From NCBI GenBank assembly GCA_008638375.1, contig CM018035.1, positions 28,493,807 to 28,557,806 of the forward strand: a DNA stretch of 64,000 nt. Direction: 5' to 3'. The DNA comes from Nyssa sinensis (lineage: Eukaryota; Streptophyta; Magnoliopsida; Cornales; Nyssaceae). Shown piece after piece: positions 13,378-25,588 of this stretch. The position numbers and the translations under genes were made by a program. The notes under the pieces were generated by a model that did not search any database, was not told where the DNA came from, and saw only the letters and a program-made list of their open reading frames with translations. Position 1 is the stretch's first letter, and every line of letters starts with the position of its first letter.

Positions 13378-13647
13378 CTAGCTTAAGGTTTCGGTATTTT
13401 CTTTTTCTTCCTCTTTTCTCTTCTTTGCTTCCTCCTTCTTTTTATTGGCCTCAGCTACCATTTCCCTAGTGGGTGATTTATGCATAAAGGGTCTAACTGA
13501 AATCACCTTAGTGGCCTTGGCGATTCTTATGTGCTTTTCAATTACCTTTTGTTGCCACAATAGGTCTTTCATGAAAGCTTGTTGCTTGAGATCTTTGGCC
13601 CTTTGGGCTTTATTCATGATGGTCAATTTCTTCGGTTGCGCTTCCAT
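13378..13647 (-). CDS. Small lysine/glutamate-rich ORF inside LTR D, unknown function
   Basis: From the first ATG at 13647 this reads 89 codons, starting MEAQPKKLTIMNKAQ and ending in a K/E-rich helix-forming tail (KKKEEAKKRKEEEKE) followed by ENTETLS and a stop. It is in the sense direction of LTR D, between the probable promoter and the donor-like site at 13177, so it would fall in the first exon of an LTR transcript. I recognise no domain. It has no visible signal peptide or membrane segment. It may be a short captured host exon, an LTR-specific ORF, or chance; the highly biased but stop-free composition keeps it worth listing. Confidence 0.3.
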   Translation of the reverse strand: MEAQPKKLTIMNKAQRAKDLKQQAFMKDLLWQQKVIEKHIRIAKATKVISVRPFMHKSPTREMVAEANKKKEEAKKRKEEEKENTETLS

Positions 13648-15417
13648 GTTTATCACCTAAGAACAACTTATGAGTTAGAACTTTTATTCTAAGGTTGATG
13701 TGTTGTCGTATCTTTTCGTAATTCATGTTCTCGTATATGCCGTAGATTAGTACTTTGGCATTACTTTAATTTATAGTCATCTGACAGATGTTATTCATCA
13801 AATTTTATGTCTTTTTATTTTAGACATTTCTTTTGGTCAATTAGACTCTACTATTGAGTCCGGAGTGTCCAAGAAAGTTAGTTTAGGCTTTCCTAAAATT
13901 TAATTTGGACTTTTGCATGTAAAAGGGCAAAATGGACATTTATCGTTTTACGTGTCATATTTTTCTGTACTTTGTTTGGTAATTTAGACCTCACCATTGG
14001 ACTCAGAAGGTCCGAGATAGTAAGAATACACTAATGACTTGTTAATTTTGATTAAGGGGTATTTTGGTCATTTACCCCTTACGTGACTTTATTTTTCGGG
14101 TCCCGTCTCGTAAAATGGACCCTACCATTGGTCTCAGAATGTCCAAAATAGTAAAAATACACTATTAATATGCTTAATTTGGACTTCATTTGCTCTATTT
14201 ATGACCCAAGGGTAAAATAGTAATTTAACTTTATTTATTAAATAATTAAATTAATTATTTAATTATTTTTCCAAGGGCTTAATTGTACAAAATCTTCATT
14301 AGTTGGGCCACAGTGGGATTTCCCAAAATAGTTGGGGTCAATCCGTAAATAACTAAAGTGTTGGTTTATTTATTTTTTAAATAAATTAGAAAACCAAAGG
14401 GTTCGGTCAAGTTTTAAGTGAACCGGTCCAGTTCAGTTGTAAACCAACCGGTCCATCCGGTTTTGTGCATGTTGCTAACGTCATGATGACGTCAGCCCTA
14501 CCGTTTAAAAGGTTTTAAAACCTTAGTGAAACGCTGCCGTTTCATTTTTTCGGTGGCAAGCCCAGAGGTTGCCACGCGTCCGAGTCAACCCACCCGTTTT
14601 AAACCGAGTGACGAGTTGACTCGTCGTCTTCCCCACTTCGACCACGACTGAAACCCTAATTACAGTTTCCCATTTCTTTCTATTTCGGGATGTTCTACTC
14701 AATCATTTCTCACTGTTGTAATTCCAAAACATTTCTAGGGTACAAACGACCAACTTGGCATTCATTTGGGAGTTCAAAACGAACTCTTTATTTCAGTTTT
14801 AAGTTCGATAATCCGAACTGTTATTCGGTCGTTCATGCTCATTTCTGAACCAAAATTCATGGGGTTTCGTTTGTTATGATCCCCTCTTCATGGGGATTCA
14901 TATCTCATTCTTAAATATCAATTTAACACAGAGTTTAAAGGATGGGGTCTTAAACCCGTAACCTGCAACTCGTGTTCTAAGGGTCCATTTCTTTGATTTT
15001 TGATCGCGTATTAGGGTTTTTAAAACCCTCTTAGTCTCTGTTTGAAGTTTTGGTAAGCCAAAACCATTTTAATGGAACTCGATTCAGACCTGCTTGAGCA
15101 AGGTCCTTTAATGGCGGTTGTTCGTGGGTTACATGTTTTTAACTGTTTCCAAGTTCTAATTTCATGCTTGATAAGATTCTTAGACATATATATAACATTC
15201 TATGTATATAAACAACTCAAAAACAGTTCCTATCAATCAAAATTCTAGAGAGAGAAAATGATAACTTTGAACATTTCTCACCTTTTTGGTCGTGGGTTCT
15301 ATGTCTTTTCTTTCTGGTTTTCTTCCTCTTCTTCTCCTTCAGTTCCTTAGCTTTTCTTTTCTTACAAAACAAGCATGCAATGCATGCTTGTTCCTTTTAA
15401 AGAAAAGGGAACCGACC

Positions 15418-15442
15418 TCTCTCTCTCTCTCTCTCTCTCTCT
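15418..15442. repeat. (CT)n microsatellite in LTR D
   Basis: A pure CT run lies in the 5' part of LTR D. It is followed by CA-rich (about 15614-15650) and TA/CATA-rich stretches. Confidence 0.9.
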
Positions 15443-17051
15443 CCTCCATTCTCTCTCTCTTCGTTCTCTCTTTCTTCTTTCTGATTTCATAGCCCTACAT
15501 AGCCCTCACTTCTCATAAAATTTGTTCTTCCCAAGCTTGCTTTACATTAAATTTTTGAGATATTTATACATATAATATATACATATATATACATATACAC
15601 ATATATACAAGACAACACACACACACACACACCAGCCGACACACACACACCCCTTTTCACACACTGTTCACTCTTTTCATATTTTACTTTATACATACAC
15701 ATACTTACATACATACATGTTTTCATATCCATACATACATATTTCACTTTTTACATTTACATATATCATTTAATTAATATATATACATTTCTTATACTTA
15801 ATTAATTAATTTAATAATTAATTAATTATATATATAAAATTTTCTTTTTCTCGTAATACGTGTCATGTGACCCGGTATCTCAGGTCGGGGTATTACACAA
15901 GTAGCCAACGGACTGAGTTGTATTTCTTGATTTTAAGAACACAGGAAGGTAAGGAGAAGGTGGTCTGACCTTCTGTATTTTCACTGTAGTTCAGCTACAC
16001 CGCGAGTACGATTTCTTAGGGTTAAGACCAACCCATCAGGTACGATATATTGTGCTAAGTAAGAAATAGAATTGAGTTTAGGAATAATTGCCATGTTGAC
16101 TTGATGATTCACTTGTTTGTTTGATTGTTCACATGCCTATGTGTTTCATGCTGTCTTTCTGAAAGTTGAGTGATGAATGTGGATTATGACTATGTGTATA
16201 TCGCATGTGTTAGTATAATGTGTGGATTATATTCTTTGAGAATTGTTGAGATTATAAATTACGTGATTTAAAGCATGCTTCATAGGTGGATGTGATACCT
16301 GATTGAGATTACATTATGGTATGATAGAATCAGAGCATATTGGCATAGTGTGATTCCTTGGACATGGTGTGAGTTTATGTGATATCCCGACCCGGGATAC
16401 AACACGTTTACCAAGGTCAATCGACTGAATAGTGTAATGTGAGTTGTTTGAGCTCTATATCATGGTATTTCATGAAACCAAATGATTGAGGGATGTGAAT
16501 GGTTTGCTTAGAATAGCTAGCGCCGGGCAACACCCGAGCACCCCAGGATCCAACATCGTAATGCGTGCACGCACGCACTTCCATGCCCATGAATATTGCA
16601 TGCATGCATAGCTTGAACAAAATAAAGGTATGTAAATACCTTTAGAAATACATATATAGGTGTACATATAAATATATATGAATGTATACAATAGACGTAT
16701 ATAAGTATGTATGTATACATATTGATATACATGTATAATATATTAAGCTTATATGAATATATATATATATGTTAAAATGTATGTGTATCTCATGCAAAAC
16801 AAGAAAGGAAAAGAAAATATCAGTGTGTGTGCATCACTGTGTGTGTGTGTGTATCACTGTGTTTGTATGTGTGTTTGGGAACCACACCAACCGACCTTGG
16901 TAAAGGTGGTGTATGAATATATGTAAGTGTATGTATATATATATGTGAGGTACGTGGATGGAGGAGAATGAATGGGCGGTTCTCTGTAGTCAAGGATGAC
17001 TGCAAGAGAGAGAGTGATAAGGTAGAGAGAGAAAGAGGCGGTGGGTGTTAT

Positions 17052-17054
<3 letters not shown>

Positions 17055-17114
<60 letters not shown>
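17055..17114. repeat. (TA)n microsatellite, about 60 bp, in LTR F
   Basis: This is the longest pure dinucleotide run in the window. It is flanked by GA-rich sequence and lies upstream of the LTR's TATA-like site. Confidence 0.95.
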
Positions 17115-18465
17115 GGATTGTGAGTTGAGAGGTTAGAAAAGAAAGGAAAGGATCAGGAACTGAAGGGGAGAAGAAGAGAGAGAGATTGATTCAGAAACAG
17201 AGAGATTCAGAAGGGGCACCGAGAACAAACAAGAAAACCCAGGTAAGTAATCGCGTTTCTGTTTTTATAAATTCAGAGCATGAAACCTTAATCTAACTAT
17301 AGGGCCTTGTAGAGTATAGAATAAGGAACATAATGCAAAAAGAACCATGTAAAATGGTTGAGAAACCTGGTAGAAAAACGGAGTTACAGGCGTTAGGATA
17401 ATTTCGATTTTTATGAAAATCATGTATTAAACCTTGTTTAAATGACCCACGTATAATCCTCTAGGGTGCAGAAACCATTTAGAATTAAAGAGGAGTGAAA
17501 ACAGTGAAGAAATCCTAGAGAAATAGAGTTCACCGTAAAATCGCAAATCCGACCAGAACTACTGTTCCTTCTATTTCGTGAAGATATGGAGGGATTTGAT
17601 GGGAACCGAGAGTGGATTTGAAATCCTTGGGAAGAAGGGAAGAGAATGGCATTCAAAACGGGATAAAATAAGGTCGGAATGAGGTCACCGTCACCGGAGA
17701 AGGTGACGGAACCCTAATGCAGGCTCACCGAAGCTTCGGGGAAGACGACCGTGAAGTCGTGGGGCTATCGGGTTAAGACAAACCGGGTTTGGGTTCAGGT
17801 CGGGTCGGTACCCGACCGGATATGAAATGGGGCATGAAACTGTGTCGTTTAGATTTAAATTTTAAATGAAATTGGGTTGTTTGGCTATGGAGATAGGAAA
17901 TGTGAAATTGGGTTTGGGGTTATCCAAACCATGGATAAGATAGGGACTGGGATATTGTATTCCGGTTCTATGAATTGAACTGAACCGTTTGGTTCAGTGA
18001 AGAACTGAACCGGTTAGGGTTTCTAAGCAGTGAACCCACTGGTTCAGACCGCAACTTTGAGTATTTACACTTTGACCCCAAATGTTTTAGGAAATGTCAC
18101 TGTTGCCCAAACAGAAAAATTAATTAAATATTAATTTTTACAATAATGCCCCTATTTCAAATATGGGTCAAACGAAGTCCAAATGATGCAAATGAATAGT
18201 CAAAATTTATTATCTTGGATGTTATGAGTCCAATGGTGGGGTCCATTTTATGAGATGGGACCCCGAAGGATAAAATAACGTAAAAGTGCAAAATGACCAT
18301 TTTGCCCTTTTTAGTACAAAAGTCCAAATGGAATTTCGCGAAAGCCTAAATCGACTTTCTTCGACGTTCCGGACTCAATGGTAAAGTCTAAATTAGTATT
18401 TGAAATACTTATGATAGAAAGGCATAAAATTTGATGAATAGAATTTATTCTGAAACGTAATTACT

Positions 18466-18475
18466 GATATATAGG
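18466..18475 (+). promoter_or_regulatory. TATA-like box of LTR F
   Basis: GATATATAGG is followed by GGAACTCGAAAGGCAAG. The same TATATAGGGAACTCGAAAG arrangement occurs on the minus strand twice in LTR I, about 50-60 bp upstream of a donor-like GTAAGT. This is a probable core promoter by position and conservation. Transcription start is not determined. Confidence 0.5.
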
Positions 18476-18530
18476 GAACTCGAAAGGCAAGGGCACATTC
18501 ACGGATTTCTGATATAGAATCACAATAGAA

Positions 18531-19587
18531 GTAAGTAAATTCCCTTTCTCTTCCATATGGTGTTTCCAAGCCAAGTTATTCTCTTACTGCCAAACTTGTA
18601 CTCTTGAAAGTACCTCATGCTATTGCTATCCACAATGTGATATTGTTCTATCTTGTGGACCTTGATTTACTACGGTATCATTAGTTCATGTTAAACCATG
18701 CCTTGAAAGGCTTACTGTTATGTTTTCATTGAATCTATGATATTTCATTTTATACTTCTATTGAATTATGAATAATCAAGTACCTCACGTTATTACTAAC
18801 CACAATGCGATATTGTTCTATCTTGTGGACATTGATTGACTGCTATGTCATTGTTATCATGTTGAACCATGCCTTGAAAGGCTTACTGCTATGTCTTTAT
18901 TGCAAACCATGCCTTGAAAGGCTTATTGCTATGTCTTTATTGGATATATGATATTCCATTTTATACTTCTATGGAATTATGAATAATCATGATATGTTAT
19001 GAATACGGGATTTGTGCTCAGTCACAACATCCATCTGATGCTTTCTGATTGATTGGAGACCTAAGGGTCAAGTACATGAATGGACAGGTGGCAGGAATGA
19101 ATTCCTCAAAGGCTTTCCACCGGCAATTGACTGGCATGAACATTGGCATTTCCATTGCATTTTCATTGGCATTTCATTTACATTTGCATTGGCATTTTAC
19201 CTGAGAACAGAGTAAATGCATCTCCTAAGAATTGAAATGATTACGTTATTGAATAACACTATTCCTTATGACTTATCTTAAACTGAGAAGACACTCTTCA
19301 TTGAATTGATTGTAATCGGTTTATTGTGGCAGTACTTCTTGTTGTTGTATTGTTGTTGAGAGATTCATGTTGATGTTGTATCCATTACTCCAAATTGAAC
19401 ATTGTGACCTATGATTCATTGGCCATTAAGGCAACTGTTCTCATTGGCTATCACAGCATCTCTTTTCTTATGATTGGCTATCATAATCTTATTCATGGAT
19501 TTGTATCTTATCGATACTAGTGTCGGAGATCTGTTTTTACTTGCTGAGCTTTCGTAGCTCATTCCACCCCATTTACCCCCATTTCAG
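18531..19587 (+). other. Intron-like unit in solo LTR F
   Basis: The donor GTAAGTAAAT begins at 18531. A pyrimidine-rich tract and ATTTCAG|GTGATG end at 19587, with a GAGCT...AGCTC hairpin (19546-19560) directly upstream. Within it are repeats built on AACCATGCCTTGAAAGGC at about 18695-18960 and CATTGGCATTT-type repeats at about 19140-19200. Confidence 0.45.
18600..18965 (+). repeat. Tandem repeats in the intron-like unit of LTR F
   Basis: A block of about 170 bp is present twice, each beginning near TACCTCA and ending near AACCATGCCTTGAAAGG. The last part is repeated once more with a period of about 40 bp. GCCTTGAAAGGC is nearly self-complementary. The array occupies the place held by the 60-bp satellite in LTR S. 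Confidence 0.7.
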
Positions 19588-22500
19588 GTGATGACGCTGC
19601 AAGACCCTAGTAGGAGTCTGAGAGCGTAGGAGGACATTTTGAGGAATTATATCAGTCTATGTTTTAGTTCTACCATGTATTCACCACCCTCGGGTGCTGG
19701 TTACGTTTGGTTCTTATTTTGTTTATGTAGAACCATATTATGTATTGTAAAGACTTCCACTAACATTGTGTATTGAAAGACTTCCGCTGATGTACTATTA
19801 CTGATAAGACTTCTGCTGTTATTGTTTGAGGTTTTAGTACTTTGCATATTAGTACTATGATACAGGAATGAAAAAAGTAGGGACGGCTTTCGGGTCGGCC
19901 CCGCGACACGAGATCCGCATAGGGTGGGTTTCGGGTCGTGATAGTTTAGCATTTGGTACTGTGCATACTTAGATACTCAGGCTGTCGGGGAAGGTCCGTA
20001 AAGTGAGACATACTGGATTACTCAAGCCGTCGGGGAAGGTCCGTAAAGTGAGTCATGGTTGTGGCATAGAGTTGCATGGGTGCGTCATGCATACTGTTCA
20101 TATACTTCATTAATGATATCGAATGCCATGTAGATATAAATGTACACTTGCACATGCCACGCCCTTAATTTTGTTTCTTGCATTAGCATTGTATTGTACC
20201 AGCAGTTGAGCTGACCCATTCGTGGGATAACATTTCAGATGACGCTCCAACTGCATGAGGTTCAGTGGTGTCTTAGTGAAAGAAAGAACTTGGAGTATTT
20301 TTGGCCCTTGGGGCACGTTCTGAGATGTAAGGGCTTAAGCCCGAAAGACATGTTGAATACTTTTATTGATTGTGCTTTACATGGATGTACGTTGAAGGAA
20401 ATGAATATAAGTTTGACTTGAATCAGTTAGATTATCCTTTATTTCATTTTCTTTTGGTTTCGTTACTCGCACCTCGGGTTCGCCAGAATTCGGGGCGTGA
20501 CAGCCCCGGACCCTATCATGGTCCTCAGAATAGTCCACAGATCGTATATACAAATTTTTGAGTTTTTTGGACTTCATTTGGTATCTGATTTTGATCATTG
20601 GGACACATTGGTCATTTTTTATTTTATACGTTGACTGTTCCGGAGTCATATTTAACCCTTCGATTTTCATAATTATGCTTATGATAATTTATTAGATCAG
20701 ACTGGCCTTTATTCGGCCTCTTCTTTGCACTTACCATGCTTAGGGGTATTTTAGTCATTTTACGTTTTGTGAAACTCTGACCTCGATTCATCATTTAACC
20801 ATGTATACAGTTTCACGAGTATCTGGGCTTCTATTGGTATCAATTTCATCCCAATCGAACTTCATATAGACATCGGGGGCATTTTGGTAATTTCACATGC
20901 CATAGCTAAATTTTCGGGACCTCAGTTCATAAAACAGACCTCACCATTAGGTCCAGAGTGTCCGACATAGTTGAATTGGACTATCCTTTATGTTTAATTG
21001 GCCCTGGGTATCATTAGGGGCAATTCAATCATTTACCGATTGCGTGTCTTTATTTTTTAGGTCTTAATTTCCCAAATCGGACTCCACTATTGAGTCTGGA
21101 ATGCCCGAAATAGTAGAAATACACTATTCATTTATCTTATTTGGGTTCATTTGACTCATTTAATTTCCAAGGGTAAAATAGTAATTTTACCCATTTAAAT
21201 AAATAATTAAATAAATTATTTTATTAATTATTTATTTCCCAGGGGCTCAATTGAATTAATTCTTAAAAATCTAGGCCAAAATACAATTTCCAGAACTTGT
21301 TGGGGCTAAAACACAAATAGGCAAAGCTTTGGTTTATTTGGGATTAAAATAAACCCTAAACCAATTGGTTTTTAATTGGAAACCCTAAACCGGACTGGCA
21401 CCATTGTGAACCAACTGGTTCAGTTAGGCTAGAGAATCGGATTAACATATCTCTCTTATTCCCTTTATTCCGGTTTTAGGCAATCCTTTATCCAACTTCT
21501 AATTTTATATTCTTGTAGCCAAACAGGGAGAATCAACTTAAATTAGGACATCTAAACGATGTCGCTGCAGTACCGTTTTTATAATTCAGTCGGGTCCCGA
21601 TCCGACCCGATCCAGATCCGATTCAATATGACCTGCTTTCTTCACCCGTTTTTTCGGCCACCGTCCCTGTATCGTCTCCAGTGCCGGAGATTGCAGGTAA
21701 TTTTCTTGTTTTTCTTGCTATTCTGACGTTGGTTTTTGGAGCTTTTTGTATCGATTTGTTCCTAAGACACTCAGAAATCATTTGGAATTAGTTTGGACCT
21801 CAAACAATTTATATTCACACACCCAAATTAGGTTTTCCGGCCGGATTATCCTTGGCCCTATCATGGTCGTTTCTTGACCATTTTAGCTGATTCCTAATGC
21901 TTTAGAAATCTGACATGATTTCCTATTTATTTCCATGCTCAAAATTGAGTTTGTTTTGACTTTATGTTTGGGCGAGCTTTGAAGCTCCATTAATGGCAGT
22001 TATGTACGTCCACTGTTTTTGGGCTCAATTTCTGCTCCTTACTCAAGTTTACAATTCTAAAACTCATGCATGCTAGTTTCAGGTTTCTTTGAGTTCAAAA
22101 CAGTAAGTAAAAACTAAACCTTTCTAGAGAGAGAAAAATGAACATTAAGTGATTACCTTGTGATGGCAGTCCTTCCCTTGGCTTTGATCCTCAATCCTTC
22201 TCAATCTCAGAAGCTTTCTCTCCCTCTATCACCCTCTCTCTGTATCTCTTGGAAGTGACCGAATTGTTGTGGTTATGTGTGTACATCTATGTATATATAT
22301 ATATATATATACACACACATTCAATCAGCTTTTCAACCGCACCACTGCTTTGAACTGTATCAACCCACTCAATGACATTTCTGCCACACGCAACCCTCAA
22401 CAGGTCTCTCTCTCTCTCTACAATCCTCTCCCTCTCTCTATCTCTCTCCCCACTTCTCTCTCTAGAATTCTCTCTCTACTTTACACTGCACGTATGCACT

Positions 22501-22727
22501 TCTCCACCCACACACTCCACTCTGAATTCTGATTTCACCCAACAACCCATAAAATATATCATATACATCATATTTATTTCATTATAAAAATGGTACTTTT
22601 GTTGCATGAAACTTGATTGGCGGGTGTGGTGGTCCAATGAGGGGCTGCCACCTCATTTTGATAAATTAGAATTTATACATTATATGATACATTCATACAT
22701 ATCTTATGCATAACAAAGCACAAAAGT

Positions 22728-22805
22728 GCTTGTGAGCCAAGTGGTAAGGTTTTGGGACTTTTAAATTTTGGTATCACTTGGTCAAGAGTTCAAAACCCAT
22801 TGGCC
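22728..22805 (+). other. tRNA-like module in LTR A
   Basis: TGAGCCAAGTGGTAAGG (A-box region, 22733-22749) and AGTTCAAAACC (B-box region, 22787-22797) lie antisense to LTR A, about 400 bp from its 5' end. Confidence 0.45.
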
Positions 22806-23187
22806 TCCACTTGGCTTAATTTTTACTATTTCTCCCATGAGGCCTTGTTTGGCATTCTTATTTATTTTAGCTTTTCGTCAATATTCTCTCCTTATCTTTT
22901 CTTTATGTATTTAAATTTATTACTTGCTTCTTCATGAAATCGTAGTCTCATTTATTTTATTTTATTTTGAATTTATTTTCTTGGAGTCGACTTCATTATT
23001 TTAAGGTCTTGAAACTAGTTTCGAAATTGTCTTTTGTTTTCCCGATTGGATTTTTCTTAATCATTCTATGGAGGGTCGCTAATTATCAATTAATGACTTC
23101 TCATTATTTAATTGAGGTGATTCTTTTACGTCCCTAATTTTAATTAGCGACTAAATTTTTATTAATCGGGTTGGGTGTTACATGAAG

Positions 23188-25588
23188 CATGCTTTAGGCA
23201 ATGTATTACACAATAACATTTCAATCATAAAATCCCTTCAGGTACATGCCACACATAGTCCATTTAAACACATGCTTTAAGTTACATATTTCATAATCTC
23301 AACAATTCTCGAAAATATAATTCACACATTATGCTGACACATGGAGTATACATATAGTCATGATCCATATCCATCACTTAACTAAAGTTTTAAAAGATAA
23401 CAAGAAGCACATAAGCATATAAGCAGTCAAACAAATACGTGAATCATTAAGTCAACATGGCAATTACTTCTAAACTTAATCCTATTTCTTATTTAGCACA
23501 ATATATCATATCTGATGGGTCGGTCTCAACCCAAGAAGTCGTACTCGTAACGTAGCGGAACTAACAGTAAGAATGCAGAAAATCAGGCCACCTTCTCTTT
23601 GCCTTTCAGTGTTCCTAGAATCATGAAATATAACTCAGTTCATTTGCTACTTGAATTATGCTATTCATCAAATTTTGTCTTTATTTTATGAGTTTCTATT
23701 TTGCCAAAATAAACTCTACTATTGAGTTCGGAACGTCGAACAAAGTCGGTTTAATCTTTCGTGAAATTCAAATTGGGCATCCGAGCTAAAAAGGGAAAAA
23801 CGGTCATTTTGTACTTTCACAGGTCCTTACATTCCGTGACCTCTTTTTCGCCTATTGGACTCCACAGTTGAGTCAAGAATAGTCAAGATAATAAAATTCC
23901 ACTATTTGTTTACTTAAATCGGAGTTCGTTTGACTACACTTTTAACTCAGGGGCATTTTAGTAATTTTTAATGTTATTACGGGTCTCTTATTTTTTGGGA
24001 CCTCGTCTCGTATCACAGACCTCACCATTGGTCTCAGGAGGTCCAAGATAGTCAGAATACATATATGACTTGTCTAATTTAGGCTCCAGGCTATTTCGGG
24101 GTATTTAATTAATTAAATGAAAGCATAATATAATACATATTAATTTGTGCACCAAAGTTGACACGGGATTGTCTTGTCAACTTGGTCACACGCGCCTTCC
24201 CCCACGGTTCGATTCCCCCTAGCTCCCCCTCTTTTTTTTTTTTTTCTTTTCTTCCCTTTTTTTTGAATCCTTTGGATTGTTGGGCCGAATCTTAAAAACG
24301 GCCCAATGTTTTTCCTGCCCACTGGATTTAAAACAGCCCATTTCCTAAGGCTCAATTATTTAAAAAGAGAGGCCCAATGGTTTAAAAGAGGAGTGGCCCA
24401 ACGATCATAGGCCCAACCACTCATCGTCTTCCTCGGTTCTCCGATGAAGGAACACTAGGGTTCCGTCGCCATTTCCGGCGACGGCGACCCAATTCCGGCA
24501 ATATTTTAAACCCCTTTCAACGCTGTTTTCTTCCTCTCCCTTCAAGGACCTCAACGGTAACCCTAGTTTTTTCATTTAAGCCATCAAAACCTCACGAATA
24601 GAAGGTCAAACTCGCCATGACCTACTGTGTTTTCATGATTTCAAGCTTGGTTTTCAACTATTTTCACTCCCATTCCATTCCAATGGATTTCTGCATCATC
24701 TATGAATGTTTCGCCATCATTTAAATAAGGTTTTAAGTATAAAACTAAAGCAAACTGAATTATCCTATGGGACCTGCAACTATGAATACCTCGGTCATCT
24801 CTCAATCTTTTAACTTGGTTCTTTTTGCATTTTGTTCCCCATTTCATGCTTTGCAATACCTTATATTTAAAACTAATCTATCATGCTTCTATAACTGAAA
24901 ACAAAAATGAACCACTCACCCGTATTTCTTTGATTTCCTCAATGCAGGCCTCTCCTTCTCTCTTCTGTTCCAACCTCTGGTTCAAGCTCCAAAATCTCCC
25001 TCTGCCTCTCAGTTTCTAACTCAGCTCCTCTCTCATTCTTTCTTATTTTCTCTAATCAACCCCACACACACCTCTACACATACATATATCACCTACCTGC
25101 CCCCTCTCTCTCTCTCTCTCTTATTTCTCTCTCTACTTTTAGGCTTGTATATCACTCACGACTTCTGATTTCTTCTTCACCTCACACACGTAATACTCAT
25201 GATAGCACAGACCTCTGTAATTTTCATTATGCCTATGCCTGTGCTGCACTCAAAGAGGTTGACATATATGTCTATACACACATATACACACACTGTGCAC
25301 TGTACACGATCTGCACACTTCACTCACACTGTACACAGCCTAATCTATATATATATATATATATATATATATTTAAATGTATTAAATACACACACACACA
25401 CATATATATATACACAGTTAAATTTATTATATTCACATATACATATCTACACATAACATATATAGATAATATACACACACATGTATACATACACCATTCA
25501 CTATCCACACCTATCATATACACACATGCCTTTAAAAAATAAATAAATAAATATTTTATTCCCCCAAAAAAAAATCCAGGTCATTACA
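23188..25588 (-). mobile_element. LTR E, 5' portion (minus orientation)
   Basis: The minus-strand 5' terminus TGTAATGACCTGG lies at 25588. Next to it CGTTG (25589-25593) begins the gypsy RT sequence, so E is inserted in that gene. The left part of E ends at TGAAG where A and B were inserted, and its 3' remainder must lie outside the window. Its 23190-23700 part aligns with the 15903-16377 part of LTR C. It includes CT-rich, CA-rich and (TA)n stretches (25090-25460). Confidence 0.75.
24165..24225 (+). other. tRNA-like module in LTR E
   Basis: A canonical B-box GGTTCGATTCC (24206-24216) is preceded by a weaker A-box-like TGTCAACTTGG (24175-24185). It is antisense to LTR E and corresponds to the LTR C module. 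Confidence 0.5.

Larger units (their letters stand above)
11824..15897 (-). mobile_element. Solo LTR D (minus orientation)
   Basis: The termini are TGTCACGACCCGAAATCC on the left and GGTCGGGGTATTACA on the right. CAAGT is duplicated at 11819-11823 and 15898-15902, and the flanks rejoin LTR C in register with its relative E. The 4074 bp contain a single LTR, no primer-binding site and no coding domain of an autonomous element. Termini resemble those of I (56768-60879) and F. Confidence 0.87.
16378..19943 (+). mobile_element. Solo LTR F (plus orientation)
   Basis: It starts TGTGATATCCCGACCC and ends GGTTTCGGGTCGTGATA. GTTTA is duplicated at 16373-16377 and 19944-19948. The joined flanks read as LTR C, comparable with about 32875-32920 in G. 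The 3566 bp form one LTR, related at both ends to I and J. It holds a long (TA)n tract, a TATA-like box, and a donor, repeat-rich interval, hairpin and acceptor series. Confidence 0.87.
16040..20238 (+). other. Intron-like unit in LTR C, now interrupted by F
   Basis: A donor-like CAG|GTACGA is at 16040 and an acceptor-like CATTTCAG|ATGACG ends at 20238. After removing F and one TSD copy the unit is about 0.6 kb. The hairpin before the acceptor is weak (GAGCTGACCC, near 20210). The relative E has the same region but with CAGATATG at the donor position. Confidence 0.35.
9537..20502 (+). mobile_element. Solo LTR C with nested insertions (plus orientation)
   Basis: It starts with TGTAGAGACATGG and ends with TTCGGGGCGTGACA. 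GCCCC is duplicated at 9532-9536 and 20503-20507 and interrupts LTR A. Without D (11824-15897) and F (16378-19943) about 3.3 kb remains, which is one LTR. Its middle part is clearly related to E (23188-25588), and its termini to G (31550-34347). It carries (TA)n, (GT)n and GA-rich stretches around 10060-10400, an antisense tRNA-like module, and the donor, hairpin and acceptor motifs. Confidence 0.8.
1820..23182 (-). mobile_element. Solo LTR A with nested insertions (minus orientation)
   Basis: The minus-strand 5' terminus TGTAACACCCAACCCG is at 23182 and the 3' terminus (TGTCATGACTCG on the plus strand) starts at 1820. TGAAG flanks both ends. Removing the nested insertions 1893-7690 and 9537-20502, with one TSD copy each, leaves about 4.6 kb that reads as one continuous LTR. 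No primer-binding site, polypurine tract or coding domain remains. This is the product expected from LTR-LTR recombination. It contains the promoter-like, donor, hairpin and acceptor motifs described separately. Confidence 0.8.

Noticed and set aside
13445..13660. A plus-strand frame overlapping the K/E-rich ORF
   Set aside because: It is the antisense shadow of the minus-strand frame; its hydrophobic text is the expected complement of K/E codons.
25199..25523. Short frames rich in IYIYIY or HTHTH text here and at about 10040-10250, 15547-15747, 58803-59247 and 60132-60470
   Set aside because: They are translations of (TA)n, (CA)n and (CT)n microsatellites, not genes.
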